Shown here in pieces: positions 19,086 to 28,189 of a stretch of DNA of 64,000 nucleotides. The position numbers and the translations under genes are program-made. Positions within the stretch are counted from its first letter, which is position 1. The number at the start of each line of letters is the position of its first letter. The DNA is from Rivularia sp. T60_A2020_040. Its GTDB lineage: Bacteria > Cyanobacteriota > Cyanobacteriia > Cyanobacteriales > Nostocaceae. The DNA is taken from positions 62,001-126,000 of the forward strand of contig JACYMD010000064.1 in NCBI GenBank assembly GCA_015272215.1. The letters are read 5' to 3'. The notes beneath the pieces are model-generated. The model was not told where the DNA came from and searched no databases. It saw nothing but the letters and a program-made list of their open reading frames with translations.

Positions 19086-19946
19086 ATGAAGGTATACTAT
19101 TACAGCAACTTGCTGAGTAAATTAACTGGCATTGTGGGAGTGACGGGCGTTTCTTTACTGATGGGTTTGCCAGTCAGAGCAAACAATGCACTCAATCCGA
19201 GTCCTAGTGTTTTCACAGAGGCTCCTTATAACCGCAGTCGAACAGTTCCCCTAAGTACTGAAACTAAGGAGAATCAAGCAGCTATAGCGACACAAAAAAG
19301 CAGTAAACCGAGTAAAACCTTGTTGGCGCAAAGCGGTGGAGCGCTCAATCCTAGACCGAGCATTTTAGATGAGTGTCCTTATAACCGCGCTGCTTGTCCA
19401 GATAGAACACCTCCAACCGTCCCAGCACCAGCACCACTGCCAGCCCCAATTCCGGAAACTACACCTGGGTTACCTCCAACAGTACCGGGTGCAGAAACCG
19501 AACCAACTCAGCCAACCACAGGAACAGAAAATCAGGACATCATTGCCATAGCGCAGTCAAATCCTTCATTTACAGTGCTAACTCAGGCTTTGAAAGCAGC
19601 AGGATTGGAAGATACTTTGAGAGGAGAAGGACCTTTTACAGTTTTTGCTCCTAGTGATGCAGCATTTGCGAAGTTACCACAAGATGCTGTACAAGATTTA
19701 TTAAAGCCAGAAAACAAAGAAGTATTGGTCAAGATATTGACTTATCATGTAGTACCAGGTCAGGTACTCTCCACCGATTTAAAATCTGGTCAAGTTAAAA
19801 GCGTTGAAGGTGGACCAATTAGCGTTAAAGTTGACCCTGCTACAGGAGTACAGGTTAATGATGCTACCGTGGTTCAACCAGATATTAAAGCCAGTAATGG
19901 AGTGATTCACGTCATCGATAACGTGATTTTGCCTCCAGATTTGTAA
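19086..19946 (+). CDS. Secreted fasciclin (FAS1) domain protein
   Basis: 286 residues. An N-terminal signal sequence (about 1-33, cleavage plausible after PVRA) is followed by a disordered region and a C-terminal FAS1 domain (about 150-285; LTQALKAAGLEDTL, GPFTVFAPSDAAF, YHVVPGQVL, VIHVIDNVILPP). FAS1 domains mediate adhesion at the cell surface or in the matrix. The linker holds two copies of an ALNPxPSxxxxxPYNR motif (about 35-50 and 86-101), the second followed by Cys and a Pro/Ala-rich stretch. The copies look like a small recognition unit of unknown role. A hairpin terminator follows the gene. Confidence 0.9.
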   Translation: MKVYYYSNLLSKLTGIVGVTGVSLLMGLPVRANNALNPSPSVFTEAPYNRSRTVPLSTETKENQAAIATQKSSKPSKTLLAQSGGALNPRPSILDECPYNRAACPDRTPPTVPAPAPLPAPIPETTPGLPPTVPGAETEPTQPTTGTENQDIIAIAQSNPSFTVLTQALKAAGLEDTLRGEGPFTVFAPSDAAFAKLPQDAVQDLLKPENKEVLVKILTYHVVPGQVLSTDLKSGQVKSVEGGPISVKVDPATGVQVNDATVVQPDIKASNGVIHVIDNVILPPDL

Positions 19947-19991
19947 AATTGGGCTGAAGGTGTAGAGCTTGATTTTTTGCGATCGCGCTTG

Positions 19992-20024
19992 AACCGGGTT
20001 TGATTGAAAAACTCGGTTTTTGTT
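19992..20024 (+). terminator. Rho-independent terminator after the fasciclin gene
   Basis: Stem AACCGGGTTT (19992-20001), 7-base loop, AAACTCGGTT (20009-20018) with one G.U pair, followed by a T-rich run. 45 bp after the stop codon. Confidence 0.7.
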
Positions 20025-20068
20025 TTGGTCTATATAGGTTTTGGGCTGAGTTTAATACCAAACCTCAG

Positions 20069-20773
20069 TTAGATAGGTAAGCGGTCTATATCTTTATTTT
20101 GACCAATCACCACCATAGCAGAACCCTTAGACAGACGCTTATTGGGGTCTGGATTAATAATAAATTTTCCACCATTACTATTATTACTTATAGCTATGAC
20201 GTTTAAACCATAACGATTACGGAGTTGCAATTCTGCAACAGTTTTACCGTGAAATTCTTTAGGGATAGTTATTTCAACAATACTATTTTCGGGGTCGAGG
20301 TCGAATGTATCCAATATCGCTGGTTTTGTTAATCGTTGAGCTAAAGCACAACCAGCTTCATGTTCGGGGAACACAACTCTATCCGCACCAACTTTTCGTA
20401 ATAATTTACAGTGAACTTCGCTAGAAGCTTTAGCGACTACATTCGGTACACCACCTTCTTTAACATTTAAAGTAGTAATAATACTTTCTTGAACATAATT
20501 ACCAATTGCGACGATTACGGTATCAAACTCCAAAATACCTGCTTCTTTAAGTGCAGCGGGTTCTGTTGAGTCTAGTTGTAAAGCATGACCTGTTATTTCT
20601 TCTGTTAAGGCTTGGGATACACGTTTTTCATCAATGTCTGTTGCTAGTACTTCATAACCTAACTTATGTAAAGTTGAGCAAACAGAACGACCAAAGCGTC
20701 CTAAACCAATTACAGCAAATTGCTGATTGGTTTTATTTAAGTTGCGAAAAAACCCTAATGACGACAGATTCAC
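20069..20773 (-). CDS. ktrA: KtrA-type K+ uptake regulatory subunit (TrkA family)
   Basis: Cytoplasmic RCK subunit of 234 residues that gates the KtrB potassium channel. The N-terminal Rossmann fold has AVIGLGRFGRSVCS (GxGxxG, residues ~21-34) and an acidic ATDIDE at the end of beta 2, which binds nucleotide. The C-terminal TrkA-C domain starts near residue 145 (NSIVEITIPKEFHGKTVAEL). It lies downstream of ktrB on the same strand with a 194-bp gap, so it may be co-transcribed. RCK_C domains are known c-di-AMP targets in other bacteria; whether this one binds it is untested. Confidence 0.92.
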   Translation of the reverse strand: MNLSSLGFFRNLNKTNQQFAVIGLGRFGRSVCSTLHKLGYEVLATDIDEKRVSQALTEEITGHALQLDSTEPAALKEAGILEFDTVIVAIGNYVQESIITTLNVKEGGVPNVVAKASSEVHCKLLRKVGADRVVFPEHEAGCALAQRLTKPAILDTFDLDPENSIVEITIPKEFHGKTVAELQLRNRYGLNVIAISNNSNGGKFIINPDPNKRLSKGSAMVVIGQNKDIDRLPI

Positions 20774-20967
20774 AGTTTATTATCCTTAATTATTGCTGCC
20801 TTTGCCTAGGTTTGAAAATCGGTGATTGTGAATAAATAATTATTCTTTGATCCGATTGTGATTATCTTATCATTTCAGTTTGATTAAACCTATAGGAAAT
20901 TGGGAATAGAAAATGATAAACGAACAGTTTAGAGATATGGGACTATAAACTGCTCATTTTTTCAAAT

Positions 20968-22302
20968 TTATCCCACAAGTAAATCTTCTTCGGGATAATG
21001 AACTCTAGTAGGTTTGGGGTCACCAAGTACAGCGGACATTAATAATAAAACACCAACTCTTCCTGTATACATAGTGATAATTAATATTAACTTACCCCAG
21101 ATAGAAATATCGCTGGTTATACCTGTGGAAAGTCCGACAGTTGCATAAGCTGAAACTACTTCAAAGAAGATTTGGATGAAGTCAAACTTCGGGTCTGTAA
21201 TTGATATTAAAATAGTAGAGATAATCACAGCGGTTACAGAACCAACCACAACACCAACAGCTTTTAAGATTAAAGATACAGCAATGCGACGTTCGTAGAG
21301 CAATACTTCTTCTTTGCCTTGCAGAATTGATTTGGTTGAACTACTAAATACTCTGAGAGTTGTGGTTTTCATGCCTCCTCCAGTACCTCCGGGACTGGCT
21401 CCAATAAACATGAAAGCAATGGTAATAAATAGTCCTGTAGTTGTCATACTACCAATATCTATACTATTAAAACCAGCAGTTCTGGTAGTCACAGATTGAA
21501 ATAAAGCTGCTAGTAATTGACTGCGAAAATTGAAATATTCTACAGTTTTAGGATTTTTTATCTCTACGAAAAAAAACGCTATCGTACCTAAAATTAGTAA
21601 AAATATTGTTGTGCTGGTGGCAACTTTATAGTCAAGGGATAGTACAATATGACGTGGTGTTTTGCGAAAGCGAGAGCTGAGCCAGAAAAACATTTCTAGG
21701 ATTACTTGATATCCGATACCGCCAAAGATAATTAAACTGGAAATGGTTAATACTAATATGGCGGAAGAATTATAATCAATTAAATTATTAGAAAATAAGC
21801 TAAAACCGGCATTATTCCAAGCACTGACACTATGAAAAATTGCCAACCACATTCCTTTATTCCATCCAAAATCTGGGACAAAAACCAGCAATAAGAAAAA
21901 GATTCCCGTAATTTCAAAAAATAAGGTTGTGGCGATAATTGAACGAATAATTTGACCACTACCCTGCATTTCTCGTCTATCTAAGGATTGTTGAATGGCA
22001 ATTTTATGTCTTAAATTAAATCTACGTCCAGTCAACATGATTAAAAAGGTTGTAAATGTCATGTAACCCAATCCACCGACTTGGGCAAGTAACAGAATGC
22101 ACAACTGACCCCAAAAAGAAAAATCAGTACCAGTATCAACTACAGCTAAACCCGTCACGCAAACAGCAGAAGTTGCCGTAAATAAAGCCACAATTGGGTC
22201 ATTCCACGTACCAGTAGTTGTAGAAAAAGGCATTATTAGTAGGATTGTTCCTACAAAAATTACTGCCAAAAAACCAATACAAATTTTTTGAGAGACGGTC
22301 AT
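20968..22302 (-). CDS. ktrB: KtrB-type K+ uptake channel subunit (TrkH family)
   Basis: Potassium-translocating membrane subunit of 444 residues. The four M1-P-M2 repeats are visible from their selectivity-filter glycines: SAVCVTGLAV, SAWNNAGFSLF, TTRTAGFNSID and SAYATVGLSTG. Uptake is coupled to Na+ in the Ktr family. The start ATG is separated by three bases from five GATTTT(G/A/C) heptamers (22306-22340), and no ribosome-binding site is visible. Likely an operon with ktrA. No recognisable riboswitch precedes it. Confidence 0.93.
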   Translation of the reverse strand: MTVSQKICIGFLAVIFVGTILLIMPFSTTTGTWNDPIVALFTATSAVCVTGLAVVDTGTDFSFWGQLCILLLAQVGGLGYMTFTTFLIMLTGRRFNLRHKIAIQQSLDRREMQGSGQIIRSIIATTLFFEITGIFFLLLVFVPDFGWNKGMWLAIFHSVSAWNNAGFSLFSNNLIDYNSSAILVLTISSLIIFGGIGYQVILEMFFWLSSRFRKTPRHIVLSLDYKVATSTTIFLLILGTIAFFFVEIKNPKTVEYFNFRSQLLAALFQSVTTRTAGFNSIDIGSMTTTGLFITIAFMFIGASPGGTGGGMKTTTLRVFSSSTKSILQGKEEVLLYERRIAVSLILKAVGVVVGSVTAVIISTILISITDPKFDFIQIFFEVVSAYATVGLSTGITSDISIWGKLILIITMYTGRVGVLLLMSAVLGDPKPTRVHYPEEDLLVG

Positions 22303-22666
22303 ATCGATTTTGGATTTTGGATTTTGGATTTTAGATTTTCCTATTCTGCTATATGAAAGCTAGGCAAACCTAGATATTTATTTCTTACTTCAACGGGAGC
22401 ATGAGAGCGAGCAATTATCCCTTAATGAATGCTTTGAGAACGGAAAGCCAAGCGCGATAAGTTTATTGCTCTTCTAAAAAAAAGACCTACAGATTGTAGA
22501 TTTTGGATTTTAGATTTAAAATTCCTACGTTTGGGTATCTTGGATTATTCCATCTTATTGCGGATTGAGTGTTTATCATCCCCAAACAAAACAGTTTGAT
22601 TTAAATGGTAGCCTACCAATATATGTATTTTAGATTGTGCGATAGTCATAACACATTACTTAATTC
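22303..22666. other. Divergent gap with heptamers and small hairpins
   Basis: 364 bases between ktrB and the tocopherol methyltransferase gene. Contains five GATTTT(G/A/C) heptamers abutting ktrB (22306-22340), a CTAGG-CAAA-CCTAG hairpin (22360-22373), a CTACA-GAT-TGTAG hairpin (22497-22509) and further TTTTGGA/TTTTAGA units. No ORF. Confidence 0.65.
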
Positions 22667-23524
22667 ATGAGTGCAACACTAAGTCAGCAAATTCAGGAGT
22701 TTTACGATGCTTCCTCTGGTCTCTGGGAAGAGATATGGGGGGAACATATGCACCACGGTTATTACGGTGCAGATGGTAGGGAAGAAAAAAATCGTCGTCA
22801 GGCACAAATTGATTTAATTGAGGAGTTGCTGCAATGGGCTCAGGTGCAGCAAGCTGAGAATATTTTAGATGTCGGTTGTGGTATCGGTGGAAGTTCTTTG
22901 TATTTGGCACAAAAATTTAACGCAGCGGCAACTGGTATTACTTTGAGTCCAGTACAGGCACGGAGAGCTTGTGAGAGGGCTGTGGAATTTGGTTTACAAG
23001 GTAGAACCAATTTTCAGGTTGCAGATGCCTTAAATATGCCTTTTGAGGACAATAGTTTTGATTTGGTTTGGTCTTTGGAAAGTGGCGAACATATGCCGGA
23101 TAAAAACAGGTTTTTACAAGAATGTTATCGGGTACTCAAGCCGGGAGGAAAGTTGATTTTAGTGACTTGGTGTCATCGTCCCACTGAGCAAGTGCCTTTA
23201 ACTGCCGACGAAAAGAAGCATTTAAAGCAGATTTATGACGTTTACTGTTTACCTTATGTAATTTCATTACCCGAATATGAAGCGATCGCCCGTCTACTAC
23301 CTTTACAAAATATCCGTACTGCCGATTGGTCGCAAGCTGTAGCACCTTTTTGGAATATAGTTATTGATTCGGCTTTTACTCCCCAAGCATTTTTCGGTTT
23401 ACTATTTGCTGGCTGGAAAACAATTCAAGGAGCAATGTCTTTGGGTTTAATGAGTCGCGGTTATGAACGTGGTTTGATTAAATTTGGTTTGTTAACTGGA
23501 ATTAAGGGAATGGAGAATGGGTAA
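22667..23524 (+). CDS. Gamma-tocopherol methyltransferase (VTE4-like)
   Basis: 285 residues. SAM methyltransferase of the last tocopherol step (gamma- to alpha-tocopherol). N-terminal QIQEFYDASSGLWEEIWGEH and HMHHGYYG are hallmarks of the family; motif I is ILDVGCGIGGSSLYLA (about 64-79), motif II SLESGEHMPDK and motif III VLKPGGKLILVTWC. The next gene downstream encodes homogentisate phytyltransferase, which supports the assignment. The tail KGMENG and the TAA stop read out of GAATGGGTAATTGGG repeat DNA, so the C-terminus may be repeat-derived. Related sarcosine or sterol-type methyltransferases are a less likely alternative. Confidence 0.87.
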   Translation: MSATLSQQIQEFYDASSGLWEEIWGEHMHHGYYGADGREEKNRRQAQIDLIEELLQWAQVQQAENILDVGCGIGGSSLYLAQKFNAAATGITLSPVQARRACERAVEFGLQGRTNFQVADALNMPFEDNSFDLVWSLESGEHMPDKNRFLQECYRVLKPGGKLILVTWCHRPTEQVPLTADEKKHLKQIYDVYCLPYVISLPEYEAIARLLPLQNIRTADWSQAVAPFWNIVIDSAFTPQAFFGLLFAGWKTIQGAMSLGLMSRGYERGLIKFGLLTGIKGMENG

Positions 23525-23594
23525 TTGGGCATGGGGCATGGAGGCAAGAAGACAAGGGGACAAGGAGAAATTTCAACTCCTAACTCCCAACTCC

Positions 23595-23621
23595 ATGTCC
23601 TCACGGACACGCTGCGCTAAC
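23595..23621 (-). repeat. 27-bp small dispersed repeat, copy 1
   Basis: Read on the minus strand, this is GTTAGCGCAGCGTGTC... ending GAGGACAT. A 23/27 match lies at 30483-30509 (plus strand). A TGTCC/GGACA hairpin sits at one end. Confidence 0.75.
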
Positions 23622-23690
23622 ACTCCTAATTCCCAAGTCCTAAATCCCATTCTTCAATCCAAAATCTAAAATCTAAAATCCAAAATTATT

Positions 23691-24632
23691 ATGAGTCAAG
23701 TTTCACAAACGGGGTTGCAAAGTAGTTGGTTGTATGCTTTTTGGAAGTTTTCTCGTCCGCATACGATTTATGGTACGAGTTTGAGTGTTTTGGGAGTGTA
23801 TGTGATTGCTATTGCTTTGACTAATAATGATTTCCCATTTCCAAATTCTTATTCTCTATTTTCTCTTTTAGGGGCTTGGGTGGCTTGTTTATCAGGAAAT
23901 ATCTATATTGTCGGACTTAATCAATTACAAGATGTCGAAATCGATAAAATTAATAAACCTCATTTACCTGTTGCTTCTGGTGAGTTTACTCAACGCACGG
24001 GAGAAATTATTGTCATAATTACGGGTATTTTAGCGCTGGGTTTATCTTGGATATTAGGACCCTTTTTATTTGCAATGGTGGCTATTAGTTTAACAATTGG
24101 TACTGTTTATTCTTTAGAGCCAATTCGTTTAAAAAGATTTCCTTTTTGGGCAGCTATTTGTATTTTTTCAGTACGAGGGGCTGTTGTTAATTTAGGATTA
24201 TTTTTACACTTTTCTTGGGTACTACAAGCAAAACAATCTATTCCACCCGCTGTATGGACTTTGACCTGGTTTATCTTAGTGTTTACAGTCGCGATCGCAA
24301 TTTTTAAGGATATTCCCGATATGGAAGGCGATCGCCAGTACAATATCACGACTTTTACTCTCAAATTAGGTAAGGAAGCGGTTTTTAATCTTTCTCGTTG
24401 GCTATTAACTTTTTGTTACGCTGGAATGATTTTGATCGGAATATTGGGTTTTACACAAGTTAATTCAATGTTTTTCATCGCAGTTCATTTTGTATTTTTA
24501 GGCTTGATGTGGTGGTACACTCAGCAAACTGATTTAGAAGAGAAAACTTCTATAACCAGTGCTTACAAGTTTATTTGGAAGTTATTTTATCTTGAATATT
24601 TAGTTTTTCCGATTTCTTGTCTTTTGGGTTAA
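23691..24632 (+). CDS. Homogentisate phytyltransferase, UbiA family (VTE2-like)
   Basis: Polytopic prenyltransferase of 313 residues that joins homogentisate and phytyl diphosphate in tocopherol synthesis. The two Asp-rich metal/diphosphate motifs are NQLQDVEIDKINKPHLPVAS (near residue 80) and KDIPDMEGDRQYN (near residue 204). About eight or nine membrane helices. The N-terminus (WLYAFWKFSRPHTIYGTSLS) matches the cyanobacterial HPT pattern. It follows the tocopherol methyltransferase gene on the same strand; heptamers (AAAATCT) fill the last 30 bp before its ATG. Confidence 0.9.
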   Translation: MSQVSQTGLQSSWLYAFWKFSRPHTIYGTSLSVLGVYVIAIALTNNDFPFPNSYSLFSLLGAWVACLSGNIYIVGLNQLQDVEIDKINKPHLPVASGEFTQRTGEIIVIITGILALGLSWILGPFLFAMVAISLTIGTVYSLEPIRLKRFPFWAAICIFSVRGAVVNLGLFLHFSWVLQAKQSIPPAVWTLTWFILVFTVAIAIFKDIPDMEGDRQYNITTFTLKLGKEAVFNLSRWLLTFCYAGMILIGILGFTQVNSMFFIAVHFVFLGLMWWYTQQTDLEEKTSITSAYKFIWKLFYLEYLVFPISCLLG

Positions 24633-24714
24633 TTCTTTTTTATCTGGGTCGGACTTTATCCATTTTTTCGTTTAATTTTCTGTTGTCTTAGAGTTGTAAA
24701 CAAATTCTAATAAA

Positions 24715-24737
24715 AGACGTAACGCCCGGCTACGTCT
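24715..24737. repeat. AGACGTA...TACGTCT palindrome
   Basis: 7-bp arms AGACGTA (24715-24721) and TACGTCT (24731-24737) with a 9-base loop, followed by CTACAAC. Resembles the AGACGTTGC palindrome after the carotenoid-protein gene at 44643-44663. Confidence 0.65.
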
Positions 24738-24788
24738 CTACAACAAATTTCGGTGCTAATAATTCCTAATTTTTAACAGTTTATTTTT

Positions 24789-25244
24789 ATGTTAAAAAAT
24801 CTGCAACTAGATACCATTGTTCCCATTATCATTGTTAGTTCAAGTATTTCTCTGCTGATTTATTTTGCATGGAAAACTTTAATTACTTCTAATTTATTTC
24901 AAAAGGGACTCAATTTTTACCAAGAAAACGATTATCAAAATGCAGAAGCTGTTTTTCGTCAAGTGACTTCGATCAATTCTACTAATGATGTAGTTCGTTT
25001 ACTTTTAGGCGACACTTTATTAAAACAAGGCAAAGTTGAACAAGCAATTGAAAAATATCAAGAAGTGATTATTCGCGCACCAAAAAAAGTAGATGCTTAT
25101 TTACGTTTAAGTCGAATTTATATGCAGCAAGAACAAAAATCTCTAGCAATTGAATATTTACAAAAAGCTCAAGAAGTATTACAAAAACGTCAACCGGAGA
25201 AAGCAGAAGAAATTAGTCAGTTATTAGAAAAATTGAATCAATAG
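24789..25244 (+). CDS. Membrane-anchored TPR protein
   Basis: 151 residues. An N-terminal membrane helix (about 12-30) is followed by three or so tetratricopeptide units (FQKGLNFYQENDYQNAEAVF; LLGDTLLKQGKVEQAIEKYQ; AYLRLSRIYMQQEQKSLAIEY). It probably acts as a small protein-interaction scaffold facing the cytoplasm or lumen. It follows the phytyltransferase gene by about 155 bp on the same strand; a functional link to tocopherol is possible but unproven. The TAG stop runs into GGGAGTA repeat DNA. Confidence 0.75.
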   Translation: MLKNLQLDTIVPIIIVSSSISLLIYFAWKTLITSNLFQKGLNFYQENDYQNAEAVFRQVTSINSTNDVVRLLLGDTLLKQGKVEQAIEKYQEVIIRAPKKVDAYLRLSRIYMQQEQKSLAIEYLQKAQEVLQKRQPEKAEEISQLLEKLNQ

Positions 25245-25444
25245 GGAGTAGGGAGTAGAAAGTAGAGGTAATAAGTAAAATATCTAAAAAAAAACCTACA
25301 ACCTTTAGTCAGGTAGCAGGAAATTTGAACTTGAAATAGTTCTAAAGGGAATATTTTTTCGGAATATCTCTACTCAGAATGGGATTTAGACAATAGTGAA
25401 GATATTTAACAGTCTAAGTCCCGTAAAATTAAAGAAATTAAAAC

Positions 25445-26248
25445 TTATTTTGCAGACTTTTGTTGTTTGCGCTTTCCTACAAACATACTGCCACCAACAG
25501 CTAATATTCCTAAAGCGATACTTGGTTCAGGTACGCTTGCTGCTTGTGAATATTTTCCTTTAGCGATACGGAATGTGTGGTTATCCGTTTCAAAACCACC
25601 TTTATTATTAGATTGAGAAATTACAATCTTGTCAAAGTTATCATTAAAACCTTGGGAAAAGAACTCGAAGAAACCATTTGTTTGATTCCCGTATCCTAAT
25701 GTAGGGGCAAGTGTTTTCAAGAGATCAAAAGTTAATGTCGTCGCAACTTTTTGCACACCTTTAGTATCTAGGTAATCAAACTCTACTGCCTTACCTGCAT
25801 TGAAGAATTCTAGGACGTTACCGTCACTCAAAGAACCCAAGTGTAAACCGAAGTAATTAAAAGTATCGCCTTGTTTAGCTGTTTCGATAACGACTTTTTT
25901 ACCTTCAAATACTTGTAAATACTGGGATTTATTATCCTCAGCGACCACCGCAGCCGGAGCCCATTTCATCTCTGATTTGTTGTTAAGTGTCACAACTTGG
26001 GTTCTTCCACTGCCATCATAAGAGTACTTTACTCTATCATTACCTGGTAAAGTGGTGCTGCCATTAAAATCGAATGTTTCGTAACCTTGTTGATTAACGC
26101 TCTCTGAAAAAGAACCTTGATTTGTTACATTCGCATTACGATAACCACCAGAACTGTAGGTAAAATTAGCAGCTTGTGCAGAAGCAGCATAAGAAACGGT
26201 AGCGATAGCAGATAAAGCGGTAACAGCAAATAACTTTTTAAACATCAA
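25445..26248 (-). CDS. PEP-CTERM domain secreted protein
   Basis: 267 residues. Signal peptide (about 1-26, ending ASAQA) and a C-terminal sorting signal: VPEPS at about 239-243, a hydrophobic helix and a basic end (GKRKQQKSAK). PEP-CTERM proteins are processed by an exosortase and often end up in the extracellular polysaccharide. The central part is beta-rich and Gly/Asn/Ser-rich, with no recognised domain. It is a monocistronic minus-strand gene, with its own promoter region expected in the 707-bp gap to its right. Confidence 0.88.
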   Translation of the reverse strand: MMFKKLFAVTALSAIATVSYAASAQAANFTYSSGGYRNANVTNQGSFSESVNQQGYETFDFNGSTTLPGNDRVKYSYDGSGRTQVVTLNNKSEMKWAPAAVVAEDNKSQYLQVFEGKKVVIETAKQGDTFNYFGLHLGSLSDGNVLEFFNAGKAVEFDYLDTKGVQKVATTLTFDLLKTLAPTLGYGNQTNGFFEFFSQGFNDNFDKIVISQSNNKGGFETDNHTFRIAKGKYSQAASVPEPSIALGILAVGGSMFVGKRKQQKSAK

Positions 26249-26955
26249 TCTAATTCCTTTCTCTTTAATTCTCTCTTTATTAATCTTCTCTTTCGAGTCG
26301 ATATCTAAATTGTGCGTTGCATTAAAGACAAAAGTTAGGTGATATTTACTGAAATATGAAATTTTTATTTGATGGAATAAAAAGTATTTTATTTGACATT
26401 AATCTGAAGGTTAGTCAGTGTTCCCCTGCAATAAAATCACTTTTTACCGCTCGTTATATAAAAACAAGAAAAAGTTTATAGGTAGTATTGTGAAGAAATA
26501 AAATTGTAGTTGATGAATGGCGATCGCTTTACGGCTAATTTAAGTTTTGGCAATGAATTTGAGCCTTGGATGAAGAATAACTATCAATATAACTATATCT
26601 ATACCTACCTATAATCAATCGTAAATTATTCCAAATAAGAATCCGTTGAGGATTTGAGTCATCAACTTACCGTAGAGATTTAGCAATACACTCCGTCTCA
26701 AAGGATGTGAAATGATGACTTGATATATTGAGTAATCAATGCCAAGTAAATAATTTTAAGTTGACCAGATAATGATCAAAATCTATCCATGGGCTAGATT
26801 ACTGTAAAATTTACAAGGAACAGTCGCTGCTTCAGGAAGAGAATCCAACATCTTGCTAATTTTGTTCTATTTTTGTTCTATAAATTACGCAATCAACAGC
26901 AACAGAATTGTATTAATAAGTTAGTAAATTTGAGTTACTCATCCTAATTTCATTT
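26249..26955. other. Long divergent intergenic region
   Basis: 707 bases between the PEP-CTERM and LCP genes, expected to hold two promoters. An inverted pair AGTCATCA (26658-26665) and TGATGACT (26714-26721) spans about 64 bases and could be an operator or weak stem. One GGCGATCGC (HIP1-like) occurs near 26520. No ORF recognised. Confidence 0.55.
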
Positions 26956-27990
26956 ATGAAAAAATTGCCGGAATTGATTCATAAGCAAAAACCTCAGATA
27001 AATAGTAAAGGAGAGTTCCGGGGAAAAATGCTTAAACTTGCCATAATATCGGCTGTAGCAGGAGGATTATTTGGCATTTTTTTGACAAGCAAGCCGTTTA
27101 TGCAAGTTAATCTCAGTCGAAAAGAAGCAGATTTTTTTGCAGATAATCTTATTTCTCAAGGACAATTTTTGCAGTTAAATCGTCCCGTAAATATTTTAGT
27201 GATGGGGATGAGTGTACTTCCTCCAGATACCCAAAATGCACCGTCAGAAACAAAAGATTTGGGATATTTACCGCAAATAAATTCTTTTGATGGACTTTCC
27301 GACGTGATGTTATTGATTCGGTTTGACCCCAAAAGTAAACAATTAAATATACTTTCTATTCCTAGAGATACACGCACGGAAATAGAAGGATATGGTCTAA
27401 AAAAAATTAATACTGCTAATCGTTTAGGTGGTGCTTATTTAAGTGCTAAAAGCGTCAATAACTTATTAGGAGATATAGATATAAATGGTTATGTTCGTAT
27501 CAATGTTTTAGGAGTAGGTAAACTTGTTGACGCTTTGGGAGGTGTCAAAGTTAATGTTCCTAAAAATTTGAAATATCAAGATGATTCCCAACATTTATAT
27601 ATTAATCTCAAAGCCGGAGAGCAACATCTCAATGGCGAACAAGCATTACAGTTATTACGCTTCCGTAACGATGGACAAGGTGATATCGGACGCATTCAGC
27701 GTCAGCAGATGGTGATGCAAGCCTTGATAGAACAGTCATTAAATCCTGCAACATTAGCGCGATCGCCAATTATTCTCAATACAGTTAAAGAAAATATTGA
27801 TACCAACTTAAACCTTGATAGTTTACTAACTTTAGTTAATTTTGGTGTGCGAATGAATCGCTCAAATATCCAAATGTTGACCTTACCCGGTAGAGTTAGC
27901 AGCACTTCGGAGTTTAATACTAGTTACTGGCTACCAGATGAACAAGAAATAGATGTGATCATGGCTCGCTATTTTGATTTTGGATTTTAG
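26956..27990 (+). CDS. LytR-CpsA-Psr (LCP) family ligase
   Basis: 344 residues with one N-terminal membrane helix (about 27-45) and an extracytoplasmic LCP domain. LCP enzymes move lipid-linked glycopolymers to cell-wall acceptors. Landmarks: SDVMLLIRFDP, the Arg-rich SIPRDTRTEI, INTANRLGGAYL and LLRFRNDGQGDIGRIQRQQ. In a genome with a Wzx/Wzy cluster 15 kb away it may attach surface polysaccharide, but no operon link exists. The last codons (FDFGF) and the TAG stop read out of TTTTGGATTTTAGATTTTG heptamers, so the tail looks repeat-derived. Confidence 0.9.
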   Translation: MKKLPELIHKQKPQINSKGEFRGKMLKLAIISAVAGGLFGIFLTSKPFMQVNLSRKEADFFADNLISQGQFLQLNRPVNILVMGMSVLPPDTQNAPSETKDLGYLPQINSFDGLSDVMLLIRFDPKSKQLNILSIPRDTRTEIEGYGLKKINTANRLGGAYLSAKSVNNLLGDIDINGYVRINVLGVGKLVDALGGVKVNVPKNLKYQDDSQHLYINLKAGEQHLNGEQALQLLRFRNDGQGDIGRIQRQQMVMQALIEQSLNPATLARSPIILNTVKENIDTNLNLDSLLTLVNFGVRMNRSNIQMLTLPGRVSSTSEFNTSYWLPDEQEIDVIMARYFDFGF

Positions 27991-28189
27991 ATTTTGCAGA
28001 AAGTTTGGGGTGTAGATTCTCTTCCCCCAAAACTTTCCAAGACGGATTTTGGATTAAAAGAGTTAGGAGTTAGGAGTCAGGAGTCAGGAGTTATTTATTT
28101 CTCTTTGTCCGCTAATCTTCCTATCTCCCCCATCTTCTAAAAACAATTACCATTAATAGATAAAAGATTAGATTAATTGGTAAAAGCCG

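Noticed and set aside
22303-22666. c-di-AMP riboswitch before ktrB
   Set aside because: I looked for the same conserved blocks as at 56260 on the minus strand and found none.
22665-22910. Minus-strand 81-codon frame over the tocopherol methyltransferase start
   Set aside because: Antisense shadow of a gene with clear family motifs.
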